Shown: positions 1-15,000 of the stretch, piece by piece | Layout: each line of letters opens with the position of its first letter | Numbering within the stretch: the first letter of the stretch is position 1 | Assembly: GCF_900116765.1 (NCBI RefSeq) | Contig: NZ_UETC01000003.1 | Location: forward strand, 62,001-126,000 | Length of the DNA: 64,000 bases | Reading direction: 5' to 3' | Source of the DNA: Jannaschia seohaensis | GTDB taxonomy: Bacteria > Pseudomonadota > Alphaproteobacteria > Rhodobacterales > Rhodobacteraceae | Position numbers and translations under genes: made by a program | Notes under the pieces: generated by a model | What the model was told of the DNA's origin: nothing | Databases searched by the model: none | What the model saw: only the letters and a program-made list of their open reading frames with translations

Positions 1-1
1 T

Positions 2-3000
2 TCCGTCAATATCGACGCGATCGTCGCCCTGGCGCTTTCGGGCGAGAATGGCCGGTTGACCGGCGCCGAGCTTCTCGACGATCTCGCTGAGGAGGCCGCC
101 GACCGGGAGTTGGTGCAGTCGATCCTGACAACCTCCGACCCGACCTCGGCCCCGTTCGAGGCCGTCCTGCCGGTCTTCGACGAGAAGGACGGCACCTCGC
201 TCGGCAACGACCTGGTGCTGCGTTTCGACTCGGCCGTCGATCTCGAGGCCTATCTGCTGTCGCTGCGCGACCTGGCCGACGGCATCCTACCCGAGGCTCC
301 GCCGGTCGAGATCTTCGCCACGTTCGACGCGCCCGACCTGGAGCTGCACGCGGCCAAATACGAGGGCATCGTCGACAAGATCCGCAACAACCCGGAGGTC
401 TTCATCGACGGTCTGGGCGCGCTGTTCGGCTCGGTCGAGGAACAGCTGGTGGAGCAGGTCGCGCTGACCAACCTGCCGCTCGTGGGGCAGGGGCTGAGCG
501 ATATCCTCACCGGCTTCTTCGACACCGACGCGGTGCTCACCTTCCTAGATTTCGCGCTCCGCCGGGGCGATCCGGCGCTGACGCCGTGGCAGCTGATCCA
601 GCAGGCGCTGTTCGACCTGTTCGGTCCCGGCGAGGACGATGTCCGCCGCTCGAACACGATCCAGACCATTGAGGTCCAGCGCACGCCCTTCTTCACCCTG
701 ACCGAAGAGAAGGTCTCGACGGCGCGCGGGGCGAATGCGGCCAACGGCAACACCGTCCAAACGATCACGGTCGACAAGGACGCCAATCAGTATCGCCTGC
801 AGCTGGGCGGCCAGGCCAGCGCGATCATCGAGAAGGATGCGGAGGAGGCGGCCGTGAAGGCGGCACTCGAAGGGCTGGTGGTCGTCGAGAATGCCGGAGG
901 GGTGGAGTCCGTCGTCAAGTCCAGCTCGGGCGACGACACGGTCTACACCGTCACCTTCAAAACCACCGAAGAGCTCGACCTGCTCTTCGTGGGCAAGGAC
1001 AACACCTACACGATCCGGCTCGAGGATGCGGGTGCGGATGTCGTGACGGTGCAGCGCGCCAAGGGCATCTTCATCGAGCAGACCGTCGAGGGCGATGCCT
1101 CGACCGCCTCGGTCCAGACCGTGACGCTCGACCCGCAGACCGTGCCGACCTCGTTCCGCCTGGCCTTCGGGGGCGAGGTGACTGACGTGATCCGGGTCAG
1201 CGACGGCGCCGCCGGGATCGCGACGGCGCTGAACGCGCTCTCCGAGATCAGCGCGGCCGGGGGCGTGACCGTGGCCGATGGGGCCGACGTCGCCGGGACC
1301 GCGCTGGAGGGCCGCTTCTTCGAGGTGACCTTCAATCAGGACGGCGTGCGCGAGACGCTGGGCAGCGACGCGCGCAACGAGATCCAGACCGTCACTCTGA
1401 CCGCGATGGAAGGCAGTGGCGACGAGGGCGCCTTCCGACTGGCGCTGGGCGGGCAGGAAACCTTCCCGATCCCCTATGTCAGCCCCACGGGGTCGCCCGC
1501 GCCGGGCGGGCCGCTGGCCGGCTATACGCGCGGTGACGGCGGCGACGCACTTCGCGCGGCGATCGCCGCCTCGGCGCAGCGCTCGCTGGAAGACATCCTC
1601 GGCGCGGGCAACGTCAGGGTCGGCTATACCGAGACCCGTAACAGCAACGAGGCCGAGCACACGCAATACGACAAGGTGCTGACCATCGAGTTCATCGGCG
1701 AGCTGGCGGGCCGCGATGTGCAGCAGCTGGTCGGCGTGGCCGATGATCTTCCCGCGCCGCGCTACAGCGTCGAGGTCGAGGCCGACGCCTCGGCTGACGA
1801 GCTGAAGGCCGCGCTGGGCAAGCTCAATAACATCGGTGGCGAGGACAACCTCAAGGTCTCGATCTTCGGCAACAAATACATCGTCGAGTTCGTCGGCCTG
1901 CTGTCCAATATCGACATTTCGACGCTGTCGGTGGCGCCGCCCAATTCGAACAAGGTGACCATCGAGAAGACCTCGGTCGGCGGCATCGGCGACATCGCGG
2001 TGCCCTTCGAGACGGCGAGCGGCAAGGTCGGCGCCTGGAACATCCTCAAGAAGCTGGACCCGACCGATTCCACGCCGGTCAACCGCAACGATATCGGCAT
2101 CGGCTTCGTTACGTCCTTCTTCGACGGGCTGGGCACGGACGGCACCACGACCGATACCGGCGGCGAGCGGGTCAAGAGCGTGTTCTCGACGAAGAACATC
2201 GAAGCCTTCGAATTCGCCATGAATCTCGGCCAGGCCGATCTGCTCGAGGCGCTCCTCAAGGAGAATGCGCCGCAGGTCGATGTCAGCTTCGACCTCGGGC
2301 TGGGCGATGTCTTCGCTTTCGATCTCGACGCGGTTCTCGATCTCGATATCGCCTGGGACTGGCGCCTCAACTTCGGCTTTGGCCGCGAGGGGATCTACAC
2401 CAAGACCGATGTGGAGCTGCCCGGCCTGGGCAACGTGCCCGAGATCCAGGTCCGCATTCAGGGTGACCTGAAGGCGCCCGGCGACGAGGTTCAGACGATC
2501 GACATCATCGGCGACGCGGGCGTCTTCGCGATCACCGTCGATGGGGAGCCGGCCGAGGCGGCGACCCTCCGGGTCGATGCGCATGGCTATGCCGACGGCG
2601 ATATCGTGACCTTCCTCAAGGGCAGCGCCTCCGACGTGCCGGAGGGGCTGGAAGACGGCGGCGCCTACCGCGTCCTCACCGCGGGCGCCGACCGCCTGCG
2701 GCTGTCGGCGGCTAAGCTGCCCTCGGATCTTCTCGGCATCGCGGACGGGCAGGCCGGCGACGTGCTGGTGGGCGCGACCGAATCCGAGCTGGACGCGCTG
2801 GGCAGTGTTGAGGACGACATTTCCTTCGCCCTGCGTATCGGCGGCGAGCGTCATGTGGTCACGGTGAACTTCTTCGGTCTGTCGCAGAGCGAGGGGCTCG
2901 ACGCGCTGACGGCCGCATTGCGCGCCGCGACCGGCGACGAGACGATGGTCGCGAAGATCGACGGCGGACGGCTCAAGATCACAAGGGTCGGAAGCGAGAC

Positions 3001-6000
3001 GCTCAGCTTCTGGGACGAGGCGGACGGTCTCAACCTCGGGCGCCTGCTCGACGGAATCCTGTCCTTCAACGCATCCAGCACCGGCAGCGGCTACGAGATC
3101 CAGCGCGGCACCGACGCGGCCAAGGCCGTGGCGGCCATCACCAAGGGCAAGCTGGTGCGCGTCGCGCAGGCCTCCGCCGCCGAGATCAAGGCCGCGCTGG
3201 AAGACCAGAGCCTCACCGGAACGAGCGACCTGGGCCAGACCCGCACCGTCGACAACCTCGCCGACCATGTCGAGGTGACCGAGACGGTCGTCGGCTCCGG
3301 CATCTGGAAGATCAAGTTCAAGGGCGACCTCGCAACGCTGGACGTGCCTCAGCTGAAGGTGGACGGGCAGCATGTCGGCGATTTCGACGCTTTCGGCTCG
3401 GTGACGATCGCGAACGCCGGTTTCGAGACGCCCAAGAGTTCGGTCACCGGGCTCGACAACCCGGCCAGCGCCGAGGGCACGCTGGCCAACGCGCTGGCGC
3501 TACAGGCCAAGGACAAGGTCGCGGCCCCGGGCGAGACCGAGCTGCGCAAGCTGGGCTCGGCGCTCTCGGCCACGTTCAGCATCGACATCAAGGATCCCGA
3601 TCGGGGCCTGCTGGCGATCCCCGTCACCAAGGACTGGTCGCTCAAGAAGCCGGCCAAGGTCACGGTGAAGGTCCCGCTGCTCGACAAGGAGGGGCTAGGC
3701 ACCGAGAAGGAGATCACCTTCACGGTCGGCGCCAAGACCGCCTCCAAGGGCAACAAGCCCCTCGAAGACCTGATCGACCACATCCAGCAGGCGCTCGATG
3801 CCAAGATCCGGACCCTGCCCAGCACGGACGGGATCGGCGTGGGCGACCTCAAGGTCGTGTTCGATCCGATAAAGGCGGGCTTCGACATCAAGGTGCAGGG
3901 CGCGGGCGCCACGGTGAAGGTCATCGCCGACGCCTCGATGCCGCCGGTCCAGGTCAAGACGCTGGTCGACGGCTCGGGGCTCGACAACACGAACGAACAG
4001 CAGCTTCTGATCTTCAGCCCGCTCGTCTCGGCCTCGGCGAGTGAGCCGTTCCTCATCGACTTCCGCTATGCGGGCAAGTCGATGCCCGCCGGGGTGGGCA
4101 AGATCACCAGCCTCACCGCGGCGGGGATCGCGCGCGCGCTCGAAGATCACCCGATGCTGGACACGACGAATGTCAGCGTCGAGGAGATCGACGCCAGCAG
4201 CCAGACCGGCCTCGCCAGCAGCACGCGCGAATTCTTCAAGGGCAAGGCCAAGTTCAAGCCGGGCACGAAGTTCTTCAAGGTCACCTTCGGAGACAGCAGC
4301 CTCGGCGATTTCACCAAGAACCTCGCGCGCAAGAACGTGGCCGAGCTGGTCGTCTCGCAAGACGGCCAGGACGTCACCAGCGTGCCGAAATATGCCGTTC
4401 AGCGGCTGACCTTCGAGTCGACCGCCTTCGACAAGTCCGGCACGAAATACATCATCGGCTATGACGGCCGGGCCGCCACCAAATCCGGCAATACGACCTA
4501 TTTCACCGAGATGCCGACAAAGGCGGAGGACGTGCGCAAGAAGGTCCTGCGCGCGCTGGAGGCGGGCCTCGGCGACGACAACTCGCCCTTCCTGCTGCCT
4601 GATGATTCCATCGACGTCATCAAGCGCCGCGATGGCGTGTTCGACATCGTCTTCCGCAGCGCCGAGTTCGAGGGCAAGGACGTCTCGACTCTCGTGGTTC
4701 AGGAATACACGCTCGACAACAACACCGGCGGCAAGGACGTGCTCCGCAAGGGGATCGACACCTCGCGCTCAATCTCCTTCGACGACGACGGCGACAAGCT
4801 GACCTTTAAGGAGCTGCGGTCGTCCAAATTCAAGGCCGCCGACAAGATCGAGGGCAAGGCCAGCGCCGACGCGCGGGTCAATCTGGGCCTCAAGATCTAC
4901 ATCAAGAACAGCGAGGGTGGCCGCAACGCAGTGCTGCCGCAGCTCGGCGCGAATTTCCACTACGCCAAGAACCTCTTCCAGGCGAGCACCGGCCCGGGCA
5001 CGAGCAGCCTCTCGCGGCGGGGCAACAAGCCCTTCCCGGCCACCGCCGACGGCAAGCTCGAAAAGGACGTCAAGTTCGCGCTGATCCTCGAGGGCAGCAA
5101 GAAGGAGACGGTGACCGTCACCATCCGCGCGCTCGATACGGAGTTTTTCGACACGCTCGACGACCTGATCGCCCACGTCCAGGGCAAGGTCGAGCAGGCG
5201 CTTCGGTCGACCTCTTTCGCGAGCTCGGTCAAGGTCCAGTGGAACAACGAGAAGCGCCGCCTCGACTTCGTCAAGGATGACGACGCGCGCGGCGGGCTGC
5301 GCACGGTGACGTTCTCGCTGATCGACAGCGCGACGGTCGGCTTCACTGACGTCAAGCTCTATGCCGGATCCTTCATCGGCGACTTCGCCGGGCCGATCCT
5401 GAACTCGATCCTGGGCATCACCGAACCGCTCGACTTCCTGATCGGGCCGAACGGCCTGCTGACGGCGCGCATTCCGGTGATCTCGGACCTGGCGGGCCAG
5501 GACATCTCGCTGCTGACCCTCGCGGAAACCTTTGGCACCGCGCAGGTATCGGGCTTCCTGGCCCAGATCCAAGAGGTCAACCGTCTCGCGCAGCAGGTGC
5601 GGACCGCGACCGAGGACGCCAACACGCCGGGCGACGAGTTCATCCTGGCCTTCGGCGACATCGAATTCGGCGAAGTCGAGCGCAAGAAACAGCTCGACGA
5701 GAAGAACAAGGACGGGACGGAGCACGGCGCGGACACGTCCAACGCCAAGCCGGCCACGGACGAATCCAACACGACCAGCGGCTCCCAGCAGAGTCGCACG
5801 CGGCCGTCCAAGGATTTCATCAACAACGTCAGCGGGGCCAACGGCTCGGGCGCGATCGACTTCCCGATCCTGACTGACGTCAATCAGATCGCGAACATCC
5901 TTTCGGGGAACTTCGCCAACGCGACCTTCTTCACCTACAAGCTGCCGCCCTTCTCCTTCGGCTTCGAATACCGGCAGAAATTTTCGATCTACGGCCCGCT

Positions 6001-9000
6001 CTTCGCGACGCTGGGTGGGTCGGTCAGCGCGGCGATCGATCTCGGCTTCGGTTATGACGGCGCGGGCATCGACAGCTTCCAGAAGTCGCGTAACGGCGCC
6101 GATCTCTTCAAGGGCTTCTTCATCTCCGACCGCACCAATGCGGACGGCACGGGGCGCGACACGGCCGAGCTGACGCTACAGGGCGAGATCAGCGCCGGCG
6201 CCGAGCTCAATGCCGGCGTCGCCTCCGCGGGGGTCGAGGGCGGGCTGACGCTGACGACCTATTTCGATCTCGACGACCCCAATGAGGACGGGCGCGTCCG
6301 CTTCGACGAGCTCGCGACCAATGTCCGCATCAACGAAGGAAACCCCTTCGCGATCTTCGACATCACGGGCAAGCTCGAGTATTTCGTGCGCGCCTATATC
6401 GAGGCGCTCTGGGGGCTTTACTACAAGGAATTCGAGATCGCGCGCGGCACCATCGCCACGTTCGAGATCAACTTCCAGCGCCAGCCGCAGCTCGCCACCG
6501 ACCAGGGCAACGGCGACCTACTTTTGCATATCGGTCCGAACGCCGGCTCGCGTCTGAACGGCAATGTCGAGGACGGCGCCGAGAAGATGACGGTCACCCG
6601 GATCGACGGGGATTCGGTCTCCGTCGTGTTCAACGACCAGACGGCGCTCGCGCAGACCTATGACGGCGTGAAGCGCATCATCGCCTATGGCGGCGCGGCC
6701 AACGACACGCTGGAACTGATCGGCAACGGGCAGACCGTCGAGCTGGAGGTCGAGTTCTTCGGCGACGAGGGCAACGATGTCGTCACCGCCAGCGGCTGGA
6801 CCGGCAAGATGCGGCTCTTCGGTGGCGAGGGCAATGACAGCCTGACCGGCGGCGACAGCGACGACCTGATCGTCGGCGAGTTCGGCGATGACGTGCTGAC
6901 CGGCGGCGCCGGGCGCGACCTGCTGCGCGGTGAAGAGGATGCCGACGAATTGTATGGCAGCGACGGGGACGACTTCCTCGTCGGCGGCCTCGGCGACGAC
7001 CTGATGGCCGGCGGGGCCGGCGGCGACCGCTATGCGTTCGAGGACGATTTCGGCAACGACGTGATCGAGGAACTGGCGGTCGAGGCCGGGCAGCTTCCGG
7101 TCATCGCCGCGCAGGGCGCGGGCGTCGGCCGCACCGAGATCGTGCGCGACGAGGACGGCAACGAGATCGAGCGTCCGATCTACGAGGACGACGACACGAT
7201 CGTCCGGCCCGACGTGCTGGACTTCTCCGCCGTCTGGAGTTCGCTGACCCACCGGCTGGAGGCGAGCGGGCTGGTCTCCAGCATCGACGGCTCGGACGCG
7301 GGCAAGGTCGAAGTGAACGTGGTCGGCGCCGTCGCGGGCGAGACCCATGCCATCGAGACGATCCTCGGTGGGCGCGGGCTGGACCGCTACGAAGTCCGCG
7401 CCACCGGGGCGCAGGGCGTCGAACTGGGCGGCGGACGCGGTACCGACCGCTACCTGATCGAGCGAACCAATGACATCGTGGGGCAGATCTTCGTGCAGGA
7501 CACGGGGCCGTCCTACAATGTCGACCGGCTGGAGGTGCTGGGCTTCGACGGCGCGGCCGACGACATCACCGTCACCGCCAGGGACGTGACGCTGCACGAG
7601 AAGGACTCCGATGTCGAGGTGGCCGTGGCCTTCGTCTCGACCGACGCGGATGGCAACGAGATCGAGTCCGGGATCGAGGTGCTCAACGTCCAGGGCCGCG
7701 GCGGCGATGACCTCGTCGGGCTCGAGGCGACGCCCGGCGGCATCCGCACCTCGATCGAGGGCGGAGAGGGCGACGATGACATCCGCATCGGCGAGGGCGC
7801 GCGGCGTGACGCGCTCCCGGTCGCCGAGCGGGTCGACCGCCTGCTCGACCGCATCGACGGGAACACCGTGTTCAACAATCCGTTGCGGATCGACGGCGGG
7901 GCGGAGGGCGAGGACTCCCTGACGTTCCTGGATCTCGACGACAGCAAGGAGAATTCGGGCCTGCTTTACGATCTCGGCGTCAGCGCAAAGCGCGTCGCGG
8001 GCTTCGGGATGCTGGTGGAGACCGACTACCGCAACATCGAGAACCTGACGCTGCGCCTGGGCAGCGGGGCCGACAGCTTGATCGTGGATCACGACACCGG
8101 CTTCGACGCGACCCGGCTGGAGCTTTACACCGGCGGGGGGCAGGATTCCGTCGATGTGAGAGCCCTGCGCGACGGGCGGCAGGATCCGAACGCGCCGGTG
8201 GTGCGCTCGGCGCTGATCGCCCTCGGGGCGGCGTCGGACGCGATCCGCCTCGGCGATCTCGACGGGGTGCTCGACGATATCGAACTGACGCTGGAGATCG
8301 ACGGCGGCAGCGGCTCGGGCGACGCGGCCCATGTCGACGCGACCGGAATGGAGGATGGCGGCGCGCGGCTGGGCGTGCTCACGGGGCAAAGCCTGACCGG
8401 CCTGACCGACCGCACCGTGTTCTACGCGAACTTCGCCGACCTCCATGTCGAACTGGCGAAATGGACCGGGTTGGGCGACCAGCGTGTCGAGGAGGGCGGC
8501 TCGGCCCTGCTCTTCGACGAGCCGGGCTATGACGCCGCCTACGATGCGGTGTTCGACGACCGCTTCGTCGTGCTGAACAGCCATGCGGGCATCACCCGGA
8601 TCGACACGCACCAGGGCGACGACCGGGTGGAGGTGCGGGCGACCACGGGCGAGCTGCGCGTCGATGGCGGCTCCGGCGACGACCGCGTGGACGCGGGCGG
8701 CTGGGGCGACGTGTTGACCCGGGTGTTCGACCTCGTCTTCGACGGTGAGCTGACTTCCGACGACGTGGCCCTGGCCGGCATCAGCGGCGCCGCCGCGCTG
8801 CGGGTGCAGCGCCGCTCCGACGGCGCGCAGGTCGGCGAGATCCAGCGCCTCGTGATCGACCGGCAGGAGGACGTGTTCCTCAGCGCTTCAACCGCGTCCC
8901 TGACCCTTTCGGACATCGTCGACCCCAATGGCGTGGTCGATGTCTTCGTCGATGGCGTCCGCCGCGACAACGGGCGCTTCGCCGTCGATGGCGACGTGCT

Positions 9001-12000
9001 GACCTTCCTCGACGAGCGGGGCGAGGCCGCCACCGTCACCGGCGACCTGCGCGTCGTCTATGACGGAGCCTCCGGTCCGGCCAGGATGACCGTCGGCACC
9101 GCCGAGATCGACCTGCCCAGCGGCATCACCGCCGCCGAGCTCGAGGCGGCCCTCCAGGCGGAGTCCGTCTACGGCGCAGGCAATGTCGCGGTGCGCGAGG
9201 TCACGCTGCTCAGGACGCTATCGGGCGATGTCGAGATCGACGGCGGCACCGGCGCCATCGTGCAGCGCAGCCTGAGCGAGGGCGGCGACCCCGACCCCGT
9301 TCCCGAGATCCAGAGCTTCTCGCTCGCCGACCTGCCGCTTTCCGCCAACGGGACGGGCGCGGTGCAGCTGACGCTCGGGCGCGATGTCAACGCCGTGCTG
9401 GCCGAGGTCAGCCTGCTCGACGGCGAAGCCACCGAGGACGCGCTGGAGGCCGCCATCGAGGGGCGCAGCGCCGAGATCACGGTCAACGCGGTCAACACGA
9501 TCGTTACTGTGACCGACGTGACGGTGACGGGCGTGCCGGGCGATCCCACGCTCTACGAGATCACTTTCGACTCTGTCGAAGCGCAGGATGGGACTGTCTT
9601 CGGCGGGGTCGACCTGCCGCAGCTTCAACTCAGCGTCGACGGCGCGGCGGAGGTGCCGCTGACGGCGACCGAGGTGGTTGCGGGCTACGATCTCGTGCCG
9701 ACGCAGGAGATCCAGATCTTCTCCATCGACGCGGCGCTTGGAACGTTCCGCATCGGGCTTCCGCGCGACGGCGTGACCGAGTGGTCCACCGTCGAGATCG
9801 CCATCGGCCCGTCGGTCACGGTCGATGCCATCGCCACGGCCGTCGAGGCGGAGCTGCGCGCGCTGGCCGCCCGGCAGTTCCCGTCGCTCGACGCGACGGA
9901 TATCACCGTCATTCCCGGCTTCGAGCCGGACCCCTCCGCTCCGATCGATCCGAACGCCCGGGCCTTCACCGTGCAGTTCGGCGGCACCTGGTTCGGCACG
10001 AATGTCGATCCGCTGGCCTTCGATACCTCGAAGCTCGAGACGATCGACGTGCTGTCGCTGTCGGACGCGGCGAGCGGCGCGGGCGGCATCCTGGCCCTCG
10101 AAGCGGACGAGCTCCGGGCGAACATCGCCGGCGGAGACATTGCCTATTCCAACCTGTCGGAGCTGCATCTCGCGACCTCCGAGGGGGCGGACGAGCTGCG
10201 CGTGAAGGGCACGCACAAGGATTTCACTACCGTCGCGATGCATGGCGGCGACGACCTTCTCGGCGTGACCGGCACCACCGGCGCGCTGGAGGCGGTGATG
10301 GGCCACGGCGCCGACGAGGCTTCCGTCGGGTCGCTGGCGTCTGATGACCCGGGCGGTCAGCTTGAGCAAATCGGAGGGCCGCTCCTGATCGCGGGCGCCG
10401 ATCTCGCGCTCGGCGTCGAGACCGTCTCCCGCGGCTCGAACGGGCTGACGCTGGACGACCTGACCAGTGGAAAGTCGGTCGATCCGGTCGATGCCGCCGA
10501 CGAGGTGCAGCGCGTCACCGTCATCGGCGAGCTTGAGAATGCCGATCTGCCCGCCGGCACCGCTTTCGTGCTGGAATTCGAGGGCCGCTCGACCGATCCC
10601 ATTGCTTATGGCGCCACTGCCGCCGAGCTGCTCGCGGCGCTCGAAGCGACCCTGGTGGGCGAGATCGTCCGGGGCGGCAAGATCGCAGAGGGCGACCTAG
10701 CGGTGACCCGCTCCGAGATCCGCGACCCCGATCATGGCGAACTGCAGGGCTATGCCTATGATGTGACCTTCCAGGAGGGGCTCGGCGCGCGCGCCGTGCC
10801 GATGCTGGAGATCCGCGCCGCCGATGCCATTTCCGATCGCCTGCGGGTGGACGACTCGGCCGAGACGGATGACAGCGAGGCCCGCCTGACCGGCACCCGG
10901 GTCGAGGGGATGGGCTTGCCGGAGACCGGCCTGGATTACGCCGGGATCGACCGGCTGACCGTGATGATGGGCTCGGGCGACGACGAAATGCTCGTCGACG
11001 GCACCCATACGGCGCTGACCACGCTTGAGCTGGGCGCGGGCGCGGACGTGGCCGAGATCGAGGTGATCTCGGGCGAGAGCGAGCTGCGCGGGCAGGGCGG
11101 GGAGGACACGTTCACCGTCAATCCGCGCCGGACCGAGCCCAATCGCGACAACCAGATCGGAGCCGAGCTGATCCTGTCGGGCGGCACCGGGGATGACGGC
11201 TACACGGTCAACCTCGCGGGCGAGGGCTCTTCGCTTGTCGACGTGCGCGACAACCTGACCGAGTTGAACGTGCTGACGATCAACGGCACGGACAACGATG
11301 ACCAGTTCCTGCTGCGCAAGGGCGCGGGGGCGCTGGGCCGCGGGATGGTCGCGCTGCTGGGCGAGAACGGGGACGATTTCGAGCGGGTCAACTACGACGC
11401 CTCCATCGGCGGCGGGCTGACCGTGTCCTCGGGCTGGGGCGACGACCATTTCGCCGTCGACGACAACGCCGCGCGCACGACCCTGTCGGCCGGGGCGGGC
11501 AACGACAGCTTCCAGTTCGGCCAGATGTTCGAGAGCGAGCGGATCGCCGGGGACGGCTTCGCGGGCCTTGGCGCCGAGGATGGCTTCGAGACCACGCTGA
11601 CGACGCGTGGCTACCTGTCCAACGGCATCAGCGAGGCGCTGACCGCCTATGGCGGCTCCGGCGCAGATGAGTTCACCGTCTTCCGTAACCTCGCCGTCCT
11701 GTCGCTCAACGGCGGCGACGGGGATGACAGCTTCACCGTCCGGGCCTTCGCGCTGGAGGGCTCGCAGGACGATCTGCGGGAGCGCACGGATATCTCGGGC
11801 GACGGAGGCGCCGATCTCGTGCAGTACGCGGTCAACGCTCCGGTCGCCATCAATGGCGGCGACGGGCTCGACACGGTCATCGTGATCGGGACCGAGTTCG
11901 GCGACGATTTCGTCATCACCGACGAGGGCGTCTACGGCGGCGGTCTCAACGTCACTTTCGTCGGCGTCGAGACGCTGGAGGTCGATGGCGGCGAGGGCGA

Positions 12001-15000
12001 CGACCGGTTCTTCGTCCAGTCCACCAATGCCGATCTGGCCACGCGGATTCTCGGCGGTCTCGGCTCGGATTCCGTCTTCGTCTCGGGTGACACGCCGCCG
12101 GTGGTCTCCAACGATCTGCTGGGGCATTCCGGTCTGATCTCCCATGGGATCGAGACGGTGGACCCCGATTACAGCGGCGCGGTCCAGCCCCGGGGCATCT
12201 CGGTCAACGTGGCCGACAACGACGAGCCGGCCATCCGCATCACCCAGACCGACGGCACGACCCAGGTCGACGAGGCGCTGACCGGGCTGGTCGCCGGGCT
12301 CGAGAGCTATGCCGTCGTGCTCACGCGCCGTCCGACGCGCGAGGTGACGGTCACGATCGTCGCCGACCAGGGAACGCCGGAGGACGCGGCGCGCGACCGC
12401 CGCACGATCATCGTCGACAAGGACCGGCAAGCCGTGCTCGACGGCGCCGCCGGTGGCGGCACCGAGCTGACCTTTACCCCGGACAACTGGGACGAGGCGC
12501 AGACGGTCTGGCTCTCGGCGATCGACGATGACGGCGCCGAGGGGCTGCACGCGGCCAACATCACCCACACGGTGACGGCCGCCAGCACATACGGAGAGAC
12601 CGTGCGCGAGGCCGCCGTGGGCGGAGAGACGCTGGTTCTGAACGTCTCGCCCGGTCTCGCCGCCGCGATTGCCGCGGGCGAGGAGTTGCGGGGCACGACG
12701 TTCACCTTCGGCGAGGGCGACGCCGCGGGGATCTCGCGCCTCATCACCTCCGCCGTGCTCGGCACGGCCTCCGACGGCACGCAGATCCTGACGCTGGGCT
12801 TCGAGACGGCTTGGGCCGATGGGCTGACCCCCTCCGCGGACGACATCGCGACGCTGACCGTGGATGACGGTCTCCGCGGCGTCGTGGCGGGAGCGGTCGA
12901 CGACACGGTGCGCGACGTGAACGCCAATTTCCAAGTGCAGGGCGATACCGAGGTCGGCGATCAGCTCATCGGCCAGTGGCTCCGCGTCTCCGACGGCGTC
13001 ACCGCCGAGGCGCGGCAGATCCTGTCCACGACCGGCGACACGCTCACGGTGGACGGCGCGTGGTCTACGACCGCGCCCGAGGCCGGCTGGACCTATGGCG
13101 TCTACACCAGCGAGACCGGCGACGAGCTGTTCCAGCTTCTGGACGAGAACGGGCAGCCCGCGCTGCTGGACGAGGACGGTCTGGTCGATCCCAACGGCGA
13201 TCCGGTCACCTTCACGGGTACGCTGACCGGCACCGCGACGCGGACAATCCAGGCCGACGCCGTGATCGGGGGCATCACCCGCGGGGCGGAGATCACCATC
13301 CTCGCGGGCTCCGACCTGGGGCAGACGCGGATCGTGGAGTCCGTCGATGGCGACCGCATCACCGTCACGCGTCCATGGGGCAGCGCGCTGGAGCCGGGCA
13401 CGATCTTCGCGCAGCGTGGCTTCGACGGGCTGGCGCTGCCGATCGTGGGGGTGGAGATCCTCGATGACGACGAGGCGGGCCTCGCCGTGGTCGAAAGCGT
13501 GGAGAATGGCAGCGCGCCCGTCACCGCCGTCGCCGAGGCGCGGCAGGTCGGCCAGAGTGACGTCTACACGGTCAAGCTGACCCGCGCGCCGACTGCGCCC
13601 GTGGTGGTGACGGTGAAGACCGATGGCGAGACCGGCGCGGCCAGTGCCGATGCGCGCGCCGGCACCGATGCCGAGGGCAACCTGACCCTGACCTTCGACG
13701 CGAGCAACTGGACGACCGCCGCCGCGGTCGAGCTGACGGCCGTCGAGGACGAAGTGGTCGAGGGGACGCAGTTCCAACTCGTCACCCACAGCCTGACATC
13801 GGACGATACCGGGTCGACCCCGCGTGTCACCGACACGTTCTCGATCGCCGAGGGGGACGCGACCGCGACGCTTCTGCTGTCGGCCAACCCGGTCGTCGGC
13901 AGCCCGATCGCCATTCGCGGCGACGGGGCGCAGGATCTTGTCCAGACCGTCAATCTGGGCGCAGGCGTGGTCGGCGGGACCTTCCGCCTGATCGTCGGTG
14001 GCGAGCGCACAGAGGCGCTGGGCTTCGACATCTCCGCCGAGGCGCTGGCCGAAGCGCTGGCGGACCTCTCCACCGTCGGCCGCGCGGCGATCTCGGGCAC
14101 CGGCGCGGGGCTGCCGAAGGTCTCGGTCGTACGGACGGACAACAGCTTCGAGCTGACGTTCGAGGAACCGGTGGGCCGCGTCGATGGCGACGGCGCCGGG
14201 CTGATCGAGGGCGTCACCGTCACGGTGGACGGCGAGGATTTGGACCCCGACGTGATCGAGATCGAGGTCGAGGGCAGCGAACTGATCTTCCGCGACCCGT
14301 CGGGCGATCCGGTCGATGTCTTCGGCGAGATCGAGGTCAGCTATGATCGCGCCATCGCGGGCTTCGACGGCGCGGCGACGCCGCGGATCGACGTGACCGT
14401 CCTCGACGAGGATGCGCCGACCGTCCTCGTGACGCAGACCGGCGGCTCCACCGACGTGATCGAAAGCGAGACGGTCACCGCCGTCACCGGCGACGTTCTG
14501 TCGACCGGGGTCGATGCCGAAGGCCGCATGACGGTCGAACTGTCGGACGTGACCGGCGTCTCCCTGGGCATGAGCCTCTTTGTCACCGAAGGCGCCGGCG
14601 CGGGCCAGTCTGCGGTCATCTCCGCCATCGACGGCAACACCGTGACGCTGATGACCGACCTCGCTGGTCTCTCCGAGGAGAGCTTCGCCTTCGATTTCGC
14701 CGAGGATACGTTCGAGCTGCGCGCCATCCCGCGCGAGGGCTCGGTCTCGGTCACGATCACCGGCGGCGACGGCGAACCGGCCGGCTACACCGTGGACGGA
14801 CAGCTTCTGATCTTCGACCGTCCGGTGACGGGCGAGGTCAGCGTGTCCTATGACGGGACGCCCGACGCGACGAGCGACTACGCCGTGCTCGACTTCACCG
14901 GACAGCCGGTGACCGACAGCTATTCGGTCGTTCTCTCCAAGCGGCCCACCGAAGAGGTGGTCGTCACGCTCGATCCCCGCCACAGCCGGACGACGCGCGG

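Noticed and set aside
56-58. TTG at 56 as the start of the giant protein
   Set aside because: The same frame is open to base 2 with protein-like sequence and there is no ribosome site; the gene simply begins before the window.
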